Source: Streptomyces fumigatiscleroticus (GTDB lineage: Bacteria; Actinomycetota; Actinomycetes; Streptomycetales; Streptomycetaceae). Taken from it: a stretch of DNA of 64,000 nt. The notes under the pieces are model-generated. The model was not told the origin of the DNA. It saw nothing but the letters and a program-made list of their open reading frames with translations, and made no database searches. Every line of letters starts with the position of its first letter. Position 1 is the first letter of the stretch. The stretch spans positions 227,205 through 291,204 of the forward strand of contig NZ_BMQF01000009.1 in NCBI RefSeq assembly GCF_014647975.1. Reading direction: 5' to 3'. Made by a program: the position numbers and the translations under genes. Shown here piece by piece: positions 27,548 to 35,692 of the stretch.

Positions 27548-30500
27548 CAACGACCGGACCGGTGTTCCGGGTGCCGCTTCAGGGAGAAGTAGAGGTGGTG
27601 TCCTTGGTCGAGGACGATGTCCTTTCCGCCCATGACGCCCATGAGGGTGTCGTTGTCGACCTTCTTGAAGTGGTCGATCACGGGGACGTGATCGTAGACC
27701 ATGGCCGCGGTGACTTCGCTGCGGAACTCCACCATCCACAGGCTCGCGTCGCTGGGTGCGGCCTCGATCCTGGAGATCCCTTCGAGGCCGTGCAGGACGA
27801 CGGGCTTCACGTTCTGAGCCGAGTGGAAGTTCTTGCCACGCCAGCCGACGGCCTGCGTCACGAGTGCGCCGCGGTGGCCGGTGTCGAAGACCTCGCCGTT
27901 CCATTCCCCGAGGATCTCCTTGATCCGAACGGTGTCGAGGGCGGCCCAGATCGCGTCGAGCTCCGCCGGGTCGACCGGGGAGTCCTGCTCACGCAGCTCG
28001 TGGAACCGCTGCCGAGGGAAGGAGGTCGTGGCCGGCTTCTGGCTGTCCGCCGCGCCGGTGGCCTGCGGTTGTTGCGGGGCGGCCGCTGCGGGCCGGGCGG
28101 AGTGCGGGGCGGATTCGATGGCGCGGGGGAAGTCGAAGAGGCGGTGCGGGTCGTAGGCGGCCTTCACTTCGCGCAGGCGTGGGTAGTTGTTGCCGTAGTA
28201 GGCGTCCTGCCAGTTGTCGAGCTCCGGGTCGATGCAGTTGACGTACGCGCCCCTGCCGACGTGCTCGCCCACTGCGGTGTGGATGGTGCGCAGCCACTGG
28301 CGGCGGCGGTCGATCTGGGTGCGGGTGCAGTCCTTGGACCAGATGCTGAAGTACTGGATCATCGCGATCGCGCTGCGGTGCGGGTAGGCCGAGGTGTGGG
28401 GTTCGATCTCGGCGACCTTGCCAGCCATGGTGTCCATCATGACCGCGGCGGTGCCTCCGATCTCCCGCAGGAGTTCGAAGTCGGAGACCATCGCGTCGAT
28501 CGCCGCGTCGGTCAGCGGCTCGTACACGAGGTGGGATTTCGCGGCGAAGGGTGGGAAGCGTGTGGGGGATTCGGCTTCGAAGGGGGCCGGCGGCGCCTTG
28601 CTCAGGCCGAGCGGTTCGACGGAGTTCAGGATCCCGGCGCTGGTGGGGGTGGTGGGGGTAATGGTGCTGTGGTCGTAGGGGTGTCCGACGTGGCGGACAA
28701 GGCTGGCCAGGAGTGTCCGGGCTTGTTCGGGGGTGCCGATCAGGGTTCCGGTGACGGTGGAGGTCAGGTGCCCGGTGTCGGCGGCCAGGACGACGATGGT
28801 GAACAGCGCGTCCGGGGTGGCCGGGTCGGCGACCCAGTTCTGCCATCCGCGGACCAAGTCGGTCGCGAGGTGGAACGGCCACTTCGCCACGATGCTGGTG
28901 AAGGTGAGTGAGGTGATGTCGACGGTGGAGTACTCCAGTGCGGTGACGACGCCGAAGTTTCCGCCTCCGCCGCCGCGCAGGGCCCAGAAGAGGTCGGCGT
29001 CGGGGTCGTCGGGGGCGTCGGTGACCTGCCGCAGGGCGCCGTCGGCGGTGACGATATCGACGCCGGTCAGGCGGTCGCAGGACAGTCCCCAGGTGCGGGA
29101 GAAGACGCTGACTCCGCCGCCGAGGGTGGAGCCGGCGATGCCGACGGTGGGGCAGCCGGCCAGGGGGACGGCGCGGCCGGCGGCCGACAGGGCCTGGTCG
29201 AGTTCGGCGGTCATCAGCCCGCTGCCCGCCCGGACGGTGCCCTCGCCCAGCTGGACCGTCTTGAGGGCGCGGACGTCGATGACCAGGCCGGGATTGGTGG
29301 AGTAGCCGGCGTAGCTGTGGCCGCCGCAGCGGGTGGTGAGGCTGATGCCGTGCTCGCGGGCGAAGTCGACGCAGGCCACGACATCGTCCTGGTCGGCGAC
29401 CCGGGCGACGGCCTGGGGCTGGATATGGTCGAAGCGCGGGTTGAGGATCTGGCGGATCTCGTGGTACCCGGGGTCGTGCGGGGTGATGACTTCGCCGGTC
29501 AGCGCGGCTGACAGGATTGACCAGTCGACGCCGGTGCGGGGCGCGGCGGTGGTTGCGGGAGCGGTGCGGAGCGGGTCGTTCAGCCACAGGCGGTGGTCGA
29601 TGTCGGGCAGGGCCTCGATGGCGGCGGTGAGCGCCCCCAGCGTGCAGATGTTGGCATTGGCGGGGAAGTCGAAGGGCAGGGGCCTGGGGCCCACCTGGTC
29701 GGGGATGGAGGTGAAGCCCCCGTCGTCGTCCTGGCGGCTGAGCAGGTAGGCCACGGCGGCTCGTGCGGCCCGCGGGTCGCCGTGCCGGGCGACGACGGAA
29801 AGCGCCTGCGCGGTGGACAGCACGTCGCTGTCCTGGCCGCCACCGTGGCCCCAGCCGCCGTCCGGGTTCTGGGTGGCTTCCAGGTGCGCGGTGGCGCGGG
29901 CGACGGCCTCCACGGTCCTCGCCCTGAGCGCCGGGTCGTGGTCGGTGCGCACGTCGTTGACGGTGCGCAGGGCGTCGACGGCGCGCAGGATCGCGCTGGA
30001 TTCGCTGATCGACCAGCTCGGGGTGAAGCTGCCGTCGGGCTTTTGGACGTCGAGGATGAACTCGACGGCCGCATCGAGTACGCCGGGGTGCTTGTGGTGG
30101 GCGGGCGCCATGGCGATGACGGCGCCGGCGGTCATATCGAGGTCGGAGGTGTCACCCCTGACCCAGGTGGGGAAGCCGCCGTCCGGGCCCGCCATGTCGG
30201 CGAGGTATGCGAGAGCGGCCGCGATGTGCGCCGCGTACTTGTGCGGGTCCGCGGCGCGCAGGATCTCGATGCAGCGGATGGTGGTGTCCACGTCGGTCTG
30301 CTGCATGCCGGTGGCGAAGGGCCAGCCGCCGTCGGCTGCCTGTTCCGCGGCCAGGAAGCCGCACATCCGCGGCACGAGCGGCCGCAGGTCATCGTGGGCC
30401 AGGAAGGCCAGCGAGGCAATGGCGACCAGCCAGATGTCCTCGCTGTCCAGGGCCGGCATACCGCCGTCCTCGTTCTGGGCGGCGAGGGCTCCGGTGATGC

Positions 30501-32079
30501 CATCGCCGATCACGGGATGGCCCCGGTTCTCGTACAGGACAGCGAACAGGGCCAGTAGGTGCGCGATCGTGGTCCCCTCATAGGTCCGCCGCCCCTGACC
30601 CGACCTCAGAAGGTTCACCAGCCGCGCTCGTTCCTCGCCGCTGACCCGGTGGTGGCGTCCGGTCGCGCCCGCGTGGAGGATCTTCACCGCCAGCAGGTGG
30701 GCGTCGGTGATGGTCGACCGCTCGCCCTCCCACGCCTGGGCCGGAACGCCGTCGCCCGTCACCGGCGTCCCGCACAGCAGGTGGAAGACCACCTCGACCA
30801 TCAGCCGCTTGAGGTGCCCGCGGCGGCCGGTGAACTGCCCGAGCCCTTCGGAGAGACCGGCGACGACGTCGGCGACCCGGCCCGCCATCCGCTCGCCGGG
30901 CTCGAAGCAGGCGTCGATCAGGACCGTCTCCAGCGGGTCCGCATCCGCGCGCCGCTCGTGCAGGAAGCGGACGAGGTCGTCCTGGTGCCGCTGGTGTGAT
31001 CCGGTCCTGCGCAACAGCGCCAGCATGAGCGCCGACTCGAGTACCCGGCTGTGGCACCGGTCGGGGAGATTCCCGGTCGCAGTCACCGAGGCCGCGAGCC
31101 GGCCCGCCAGACGATCGGCAGCGCGTCGGGCAGGGCCGGTCCCGAAACGCACCGGCGTGTCGTCGCCGACCGCCTCGCAAGGGTAGCGGCCACTCTCGCT
31201 CTGCCAGGCCAGCATCCCGTCCCGGACCGTGCGCAACAGCTCGATTCTGCATGCCAGTTGAGAGCGCGAGGGGCCGCCTGCGAGAAGCCCGGAAGCCTGG
31301 CGGTCGAAGTCGTCCATCCGCTCGCGGATCATCGTCCGGGCCATGGCCGACGCCTCCCGCAGCGAGCACCGGTGCTCACGCGCCAACACGGTGACCAGAT
31401 TCTCATGGCCCTCATCCACGTCGCGAGCGACCGACTGCAGATCGTTGGCCCAGCCGATCGTGTCGGCGACAGCATCACGCACCCCGTCGAGCTCGGGAAA
31501 CTCCTCAGAGCAAGACCGTTCCGCCACGTCGAGCATCGGCATGACGGTAATGCTGTGGCGGCGCATCTCCAGGTACTCCGCGAGCGACGGACGCGTGCCG
31601 TCCTTGCGGTGCCCCAGCTCCCGGCAGGTGGCCTCGGCAAACTGGCTGTAGTGGAGGATGAAACGGTCCGCCCACGTCAAGCGCATCCCGGTCGTCATCC
31701 TCGACCACAGGTCGCTCATGGCGCGCACCGCCGGCACCGACAGGTCGGTCTCACGGGCGTCGTACCTCATCACGGCCAGTAGCTGATCAAGCCTGCTCCT
31801 AGCCACCTCAGGGTCTGCGGACTGAGGATCGCCGTCGAACTCGTCATCGACCGCGAACGTCAAGACGCCCCACTGGGCGATCAGATCGAGCGACCCCAGA
31901 TCTCCCGCCGGGCAGATGTAGCCGGCCATCCGGCCCGCCGCCACACGCTCCAACTGCTCCTGAGTCCCCGCACCCGCGGCCAGCCCGAACCTTTCCGCCC
32001 ACTCACGCGAACGCCGCTCGGCCCTCAGCCACAAGGGGCTGCACAGAAGCCTGTCCTGCGCCACGGACGTGGTCGGCAT
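27547..32079 (-). CDS. Four-module terpenoid enzyme: class I synthase, class II cyclase, BBE-type FAD oxidase, GXWXG/DUF4334
   Basis: 1510 aa from ATG 32079, chosen for its AGAGGGG site 7 nt upstream; ATG 32163 would add 28 residues. Module 1 (1-305) is a class I terpene synthase: DDEFD at 78-82, NDLQSVARD at 212-220 (Asp in place of Glu in NDxxSxxxE) and the late RY pair at 298-299. Module 2 (~320-835) has class II cyclase character: DVDTT at 596-600 and QW-like DGGWP, DGGFPTW, DGSFTPSW, DGGWG motifs. Module 3 (~865-1325) is a berberine-bridge-like FAD oxidase with CGGHSYAG (His921), GCPTVG (Cys976) and a C-terminal BBE motif, so bicovalent FAD is expected. Module 4 (~1355-1510) is GXWXG/DUF4334 (GEWNG). 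No stop or frameshift interrupts it. Cytosolic; substrate and product unknown. Confidence 0.9.
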   Translation of the reverse strand: MPTTSVAQDRLLCSPLWLRAERRSREWAERFGLAAGAGTQEQLERVAAGRMAGYICPAGDLGSLDLIAQWGVLTFAVDDEFDGDPQSADPEVARSRLDQLLAVMRYDARETDLSVPAVRAMSDLWSRMTTGMRLTWADRFILHYSQFAEATCRELGHRKDGTRPSLAEYLEMRRHSITVMPMLDVAERSCSEEFPELDGVRDAVADTIGWANDLQSVARDVDEGHENLVTVLAREHRCSLREASAMARTMIRERMDDFDRQASGLLAGGPSRSQLACRIELLRTVRDGMLAWQSESGRYPCEAVGDDTPVRFGTGPARRAADRLAGRLAASVTATGNLPDRCHSRVLESALMLALLRRTGSHQRHQDDLVRFLHERRADADPLETVLIDACFEPGERMAGRVADVVAGLSEGLGQFTGRRGHLKRLMVEVVFHLLCGTPVTGDGVPAQAWEGERSTITDAHLLAVKILHAGATGRHHRVSGEERARLVNLLRSGQGRRTYEGTTIAHLLALFAVLYENRGHPVIGDGITGALAAQNEDGGMPALDSEDIWLVAIASLAFLAHDDLRPLVPRMCGFLAAEQAADGGWPFATGMQQTDVDTTIRCIEILRAADPHKYAAHIAAALAYLADMAGPDGGFPTWVRGDTSDLDMTAGAVIAMAPAHHKHPGVLDAAVEFILDVQKPDGSFTPSWSISESSAILRAVDALRTVNDVRTDHDPALRARTVEAVARATAHLEATQNPDGGWGHGGGQDSDVLSTAQALSVVARHGDPRAARAAVAYLLSRQDDDGGFTSIPDQVGPRPLPFDFPANANICTLGALTAAIEALPDIDHRLWLNDPLRTAPATTAAPRTGVDWSILSAALTGEVITPHDPGYHEIRQILNPRFDHIQPQAVARVADQDDVVACVDFAREHGISLTTRCGGHSYAGYSTNPGLVIDVRALKTVQLGEGTVRAGSGLMTAELDQALSAAGRAVPLAGCPTVGIAGSTLGGGVSVFSRTWGLSCDRLTGVDIVTADGALRQVTDAPDDPDADLFWALRGGGGGNFGVVTALEYSTVDITSLTFTSIVAKWPFHLATDLVRGWQNWVADPATPDALFTIVVLAADTGHLTSTVTGTLIGTPEQARTLLASLVRHVGHPYDHSTITPTTPTSAGILNSVEPLGLSKAPPAPFEAESPTRFPPFAAKSHLVYEPLTDAAIDAMVSDFELLREIGGTAAVMMDTMAGKVAEIEPHTSAYPHRSAIAMIQYFSIWSKDCTRTQIDRRRQWLRTIHTAVGEHVGRGAYVNCIDPELDNWQDAYYGNNYPRLREVKAAYDPHRLFDFPRAIESAPHSARPAAAAPQQPQATGAADSQKPATTSFPRQRFHELREQDSPVDPAELDAIWAALDTVRIKEILGEWNGEVFDTGHRGALVTQAVGWRGKNFHSAQNVKPVVLHGLEGISRIEAAPSDASLWMVEFRSEVTAAMVYDHVPVIDHFKKVDNDTLMGVMGGKDIVLDQGHHLYFSLKRHPEHRSGR

Positions 32080-32446
32080 GTCGACACCCCTCTGGATCAC
32101 CGGCTGACTGGACACCGGCTTCAGTTTGCGGGGTACCGGGCGCGTGCTGCTCGAAGCAGTCATTCTCGCCCACGGAAGGGTGATTGCGATCGATACGCAC
32201 GGACTCGCCAGTCCTCGTGTGCATGCAGCCGCCGACGTAGGACGTGGCGCACGCGTTCACAACCCGGACGCGTGCACCCACAGGCAGAGCATTCGAGAGC
32301 CCCTCGCCCTGGCACCGTCAGCGGCCAGGCGGCAACACGCGCGAACCGTCCGCAGAAGATCTGCGACGATGTCACGGGCTTCCAGAACCTACTCGCCTTG
32401 CTGGCCGAGCACGGGATGCCGCTGACCGGCGGACTCCGGTGGCGTG

Positions 32447-32951
32447 TCACCGACCGGTGGGCCGCGACCGTCGGCAGGCCAGCCGGGTGGCGGCGAGGGT
32501 GAGGAGCAGCGCCACTCCTGCGCCGAGAGCGGTCATCGATGTGCGCTGCGCCGCCACTTCGAGGGCGTGGCTCGGATGCCCGGACGAGAACATCAGGAGG
32601 ACCGTAACCGTCAGGAAGACGGTTCACAGCAGGTCGTCCGGCATCAGGGCGTAGGCGACGGTGACAATTGCGCACAGGGCCACGAGCACGAGACGGCCGT
32701 CGGCGGGACGGCGACAGCGATCGCCACGGCGCACAGGGCGCCGACCACGGTGCCCAGGGCGCGCCAGGCGATGAGAGTGCGCGTGCGGTCGGTGGCCGGG
32801 ACGAGGACCAGGCACAGAGTGAGACGGCCCAGGTGCCTCGAGGGAGGTCGAGGGTGTCCGTGAGGAGGATCGGAAACACGCAGCCGAGTGCCAGTTCGGT
32901 CGCGTGCACGATGCTTTCCCTGTCGGTTGTGGGCTCGGCGGGGGTACGCAT
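32447..32951 (-). pseudogene. FUSC-family membrane protein, multiply disrupted
   Basis: From ATG 32951 coding sequence runs ATELALGCVFPILLTDTLDL then PRGTW; it continues after a first shift (~32835) as TLCLVLVPATDRTRTLIAWR and GTVVGALCAVAIAVAVP, after a second shift (~32715) as RLVLVALCAIVTVAYALMPD, hits an in-frame TGA at about 32626, and resumes as TVFLTVTVLLMFSSGHPS to a final stop at 32447. The hydrophobic pattern matches FUSC/aromatic-acid exporter-like proteins. Three independent lesions make expression unlikely. Confidence 0.7.
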
Positions 32952-32959
32952 CCGTATGT

Positions 32960-33127
32960 GCCCCACTTCTCCTGCGCCTCGGCGAGACACCAGTCGCACA
33001 GGGGTCCACCGCCGGCGCCGTATTTCTGGGTGGTCCTGCGGCAGGTGGCGCACGGTCCGCGCTGGTCACCGGAGCACAGGCGCGCTGACGTGTCGGGCTC
33101 GCTGATCGGCGGTACGGGGGTGGTCAT
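32960..33127 (-). CDS. Zinc-ribbon-like small protein, C-terminally joined to unrelated sequence
   Basis: From ATG 33127 the first 56 residues contain CATCRRTTQKYGAGGGPLCD and WCLAEAQEKWG, a four-cysteine zinc-ribbon found in short streptomycete proteins of unknown role. No stop follows; the frame reads through into the FUSC remnant to 32624. The natural end has probably been deleted. Confidence 0.5.
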
Positions 33128-33308
33128 GACGGGTGCCTCTTCCGGGCGGCACACAGCAGCCATCTCGAACAACGAAGAGAACACCGCCCTCCCGAGGCTC
33201 GCGGGCACGCTGGTGCCCCGCCCGCGGGCAGCCCCCGTGACCGGCCGGGGGATTCCTCGGCGCCGTGAGGCCGGCGGCGCGGCCGCCGCTGATCCAGCAG
33301 ATGGGGTC

Positions 33309-33642
33309 CTGGTCGAGGAGGCCGAGCGCGGTGTCCGGCCGGCATGCCCCGCACGCCTTCACCCCGTCGGCGAGTGCGCGCAGCGCCTTCTCCCGGCTGA
33401 TGCCCGTGCTGCGCTTGCCGGCGTTCCAGCAGTCGCCGGCGTGCAACACCGGCGGGCTGTGCCCGTTCAGCCCCCGCTCCAGCAGCCAGTCCGGCTTCGG
33501 CGGGCGCGCGGCCAGACCCCGCTGCTGCTCGGCCCCCCGGCCGCTCCGCTTCGGCGATCCTGCGCCGGACCCGGTCCAGGGACGGCACCAGCCAGGTCTC
33601 CAGGGTGCGGAGACGCGGCAGGTCCGACGGCAGATCGGTCAC
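33309..33642 (-). pseudogene. DUF6233-type protein with a frameshift at a G6 run
   Basis: GTG 33642 gives MTDLPSDLPRLRTLETWLVP and RVRRRIAEAER; a shift at the GGGGGG near 33528 moves the coding signal to EQQRGLAARPPKPDWLLERG, then HAGDCWNAGKRSTGISREKA and ACGACRPDTALGLLD. Together they rebuild a ~110-residue DUF6233 protein, a streptomycete-specific family of unknown function. Confidence 0.65.
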
Positions 33643-33811
33643 ACGTTCGAACCTATGATCCGCGCGGACACCGTTCTGTGACGTGCAGCGATAGTTGGCC
33701 ATGAGCGGAGCTACTTGGCGGGGCGCGCTGCCGTACGCGATCGCCGAGGCGCCGCCGCCGGAGAGTCGCGCGATGGCCGCCCCATGGCCAGGGGCTATAC
33801 GGAGATCGCTG

Positions 33812-34834
33812 TTACACCACCCGGCGGGACACCATCGGCGCCGTCGAGGCGCGTACCACGAGTTCGGTGGCGAGTTCGATGTGGTGGGACTCGACCTTCT
33901 CACCGTTGGCCAGCCGGAGGGCGGTGCGCAGGGCGGCACCGCCCATCTCCCGCAGTGGCTGGCGCACGGTGGTGAGTGGCGGTGAGGCCATCCGGGCGAG
34001 GCTCGTGTCGTCGAAACCGACCACGCTCATGTCCTCGGGGACGCGCAGACCTCGGGCGCGGGCGGTCTCGACGACACCGAGGGCGATCTCGTCGTTGCCT
34101 GCGAAGATCGCCGTCGGTGGCTCCTGCAGGCCCAGGAGCGCCGCGGCGCCGAACAGCCCGGTCTCGTAAGTGAATTCCCCGGTCCGGACGTAGGCGTCGG
34201 GTACCTGCGCTCCTTCCGCCTCCATGGCAGCGCGGTAGCCGTGCACGCGTGCCTGGTTGCACACGGCCGTGGCCGGTCCGCCGAGGTAGGCGATGCGGCG
34301 GTGGCCCAGGGAGAGCAGGTGCCGGGTCGCGGCCAGGCCGCCGGCGAAGTTGGTCGCCCCGACGCTGTGGACCCGGCTGTCCGGCAGGTGCAGTGGGTCC
34401 AGCACGACCAGCGGCAGCCCGGACCGGGCCAGTTCCTTCAGGTGTGCTGTGGTGTACACGCTGGTGACCGCGATGACGGCGCGGCGCCCGGCCGAGACCA
34501 GGTCGCGGGCCCAGTGCGGGGCGCGGGACGCCTTGCTGATCACCACTGAGGCCCCCGATTCGGCGGCGGAGTCGATGATGCCTTCCAGCGTCTCGGCCAC
34601 GTACGATTTGAGGCCGCCCGCGAACTGCACCTCGATGGTCGGGTTCTCGATGGCCTCGGTGTGGCGGAACACGGGCGCGAGATAGTCGTGCTGACGCAGG
34701 AGTTCCTGCACCCGGGCGCGGGTCTGCGGCGCCACGTCACCGCGGCCGTTGACCACTTTGGACACGGTCGCCACCGAGACCCCGGCCGCTTGGGCGATGT
34801 CCGCCAAAGTGGTGCGCCTGGCGTTCGCTCGCAT
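33812..34834 (-). CDS. LacI-family transcriptional regulator (BxlR-like)
   Basis: 340 aa from ATG 34834, with GGGAGGA 4 nt upstream. An N-terminal LacI helix-turn-helix (TLADIAQAAGVSVATVSKVV, with the hinge region after NGRGDV) is followed by a periplasmic-binding-protein-like sugar sensor. Divergent from the ABC importer and GH3 genes across an 858-bp spacer that holds a CGAAAC-A-GTTTCG palindrome. By position and order it resembles BxlR of the streptomycete xylobiose system, where the regulator releases DNA on binding sugar. Confidence 0.88.
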   Translation of the reverse strand: MRANARRTTLADIAQAAGVSVATVSKVVNGRGDVAPQTRARVQELLRQHDYLAPVFRHTEAIENPTIEVQFAGGLKSYVAETLEGIIDSAAESGASVVISKASRAPHWARDLVSAGRRAVIAVTSVYTTAHLKELARSGLPLVVLDPLHLPDSRVHSVGATNFAGGLAATRHLLSLGHRRIAYLGGPATAVCNQARVHGYRAAMEAEGAQVPDAYVRTGEFTYETGLFGAAALLGLQEPPTAIFAGNDEIALGVVETARARGLRVPEDMSVVGFDDTSLARMASPPLTTVRQPLREMGGAALRTALRLANGEKVESHHIELATELVVRASTAPMVSRRVV

Positions 34835-35458
34835 CGGTTCCTCCCAGTCGTACGTCCACCGGTGTGGTGAGGCGCCGGTCGGACCGGCAACGCGAATGGA
34901 ACCGGTCAACCGTACGGCAACCCGGCACCGAGCCCGTCCGCGGAGCCACCGACGAGCCGCTCGGCCCCGACACGTCCGACGATGCGGGAGATCCGTCCGG
35001 TGGACGCGGTCCGATCCGCGTGCACGCCACCCCGTGCGCGTGCGCTTGCGCCCGGCTCCAGTACCCGGGCGCAGCGGGCCGGTTGCCGCGCCGTCCTGCC
35101 CGAGCGCCCGGGCGGCGAAGGTTCCGAACCCGCGGTCCGGTGGGCGGCCCAGGCCGGCCGGGACGATCGCCGCCGCGCCCTCCTGGCCGGTCGTGAACGC
35201 CCGGACCAGGCCGGCAGTGTGAGGCGACCGGCCATGTCGGGCGGCCTTCACCGACGGACGGATCGCCTCGCATTTCCGTGAACACGTGCGACGGGAGGCA
35301 CCACCCGCAGACCCCCGGTCCGTCCTTCGCCGCTTTCGGCCGCACGCTGGCCGGGGCGACGGTGGTGGGCGGGACCGCGCAGCCCGGCAGCCGCCGGGTC
35401 GGCAACTGGCTGGGCCGCCGCAGCCAGACGTCCGCGCCCCTCCTCATCAGAAAATCCT

Positions 35459-35471
35459 CGAAACAGTTTCG
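35459..35471. promoter_or_regulatory. LacI-type operator palindrome
   Basis: CGAAAC-A-GTTTCG is a perfect 13-bp palindrome about 105 bp upstream of the -35 element. Streptomycete LacI regulators of xylan utilisation recognise CGAA/TTCG inverted repeats. A second short palindrome, TTTCGAAA, lies at 35631-35638 between promoter and start codon. Confidence 0.65.
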
Positions 35472-35575
35472 GTGCGTGTCGGGTGCGTACCGATGTCTTC
35501 CCAGGGCTACTGCAGCCCGAGGCTACGCAGCTGACTGCGGTCTTGCAAAGCCTCTGCACACACCTTGCACGCACC

Positions 35576-35605
35576 TTGACAGCGCGTCAGAGCGAAACCT
35601 AGCTT
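35576..35605 (+). promoter_or_regulatory. Housekeeping-type promoter for the importer operon
   Basis: TTGACA at 35576-35581 and TAGCTT at 35600-35605 are separated by 18 bp, about 88 bp upstream of the solute-binding-protein ATG. The -35 is a perfect consensus hexamer. Confidence 0.6.
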
Positions 35606-35692
35606 GCACGAACGGAGCTTGAAGAACGTCATTTCGAAAACCTTTCACCACGACTCACGAGAAGCCGACGGCTCTCGAGTGCGGAGAAGAAC

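Larger units (their letters stand above)
34835..35692. promoter_or_regulatory. 858-bp divergent intergenic region
   Basis: Contains no convincing gene. The half near the lacI-type gene is high-GC. The half near the importer is less GC-rich and holds the palindromes at 35459-35471 and 35631-35638 and the promoter at 35576-35605. Confidence 0.6.

Noticed and set aside
32080..32163. Starting the terpenoid gene at ATG 32163
   Set aside because: Weak ribosome site and 28 residues unlike terpene-synthase N-termini; ATG 32079 has AGAGGGG at good spacing. Not fully excluded.
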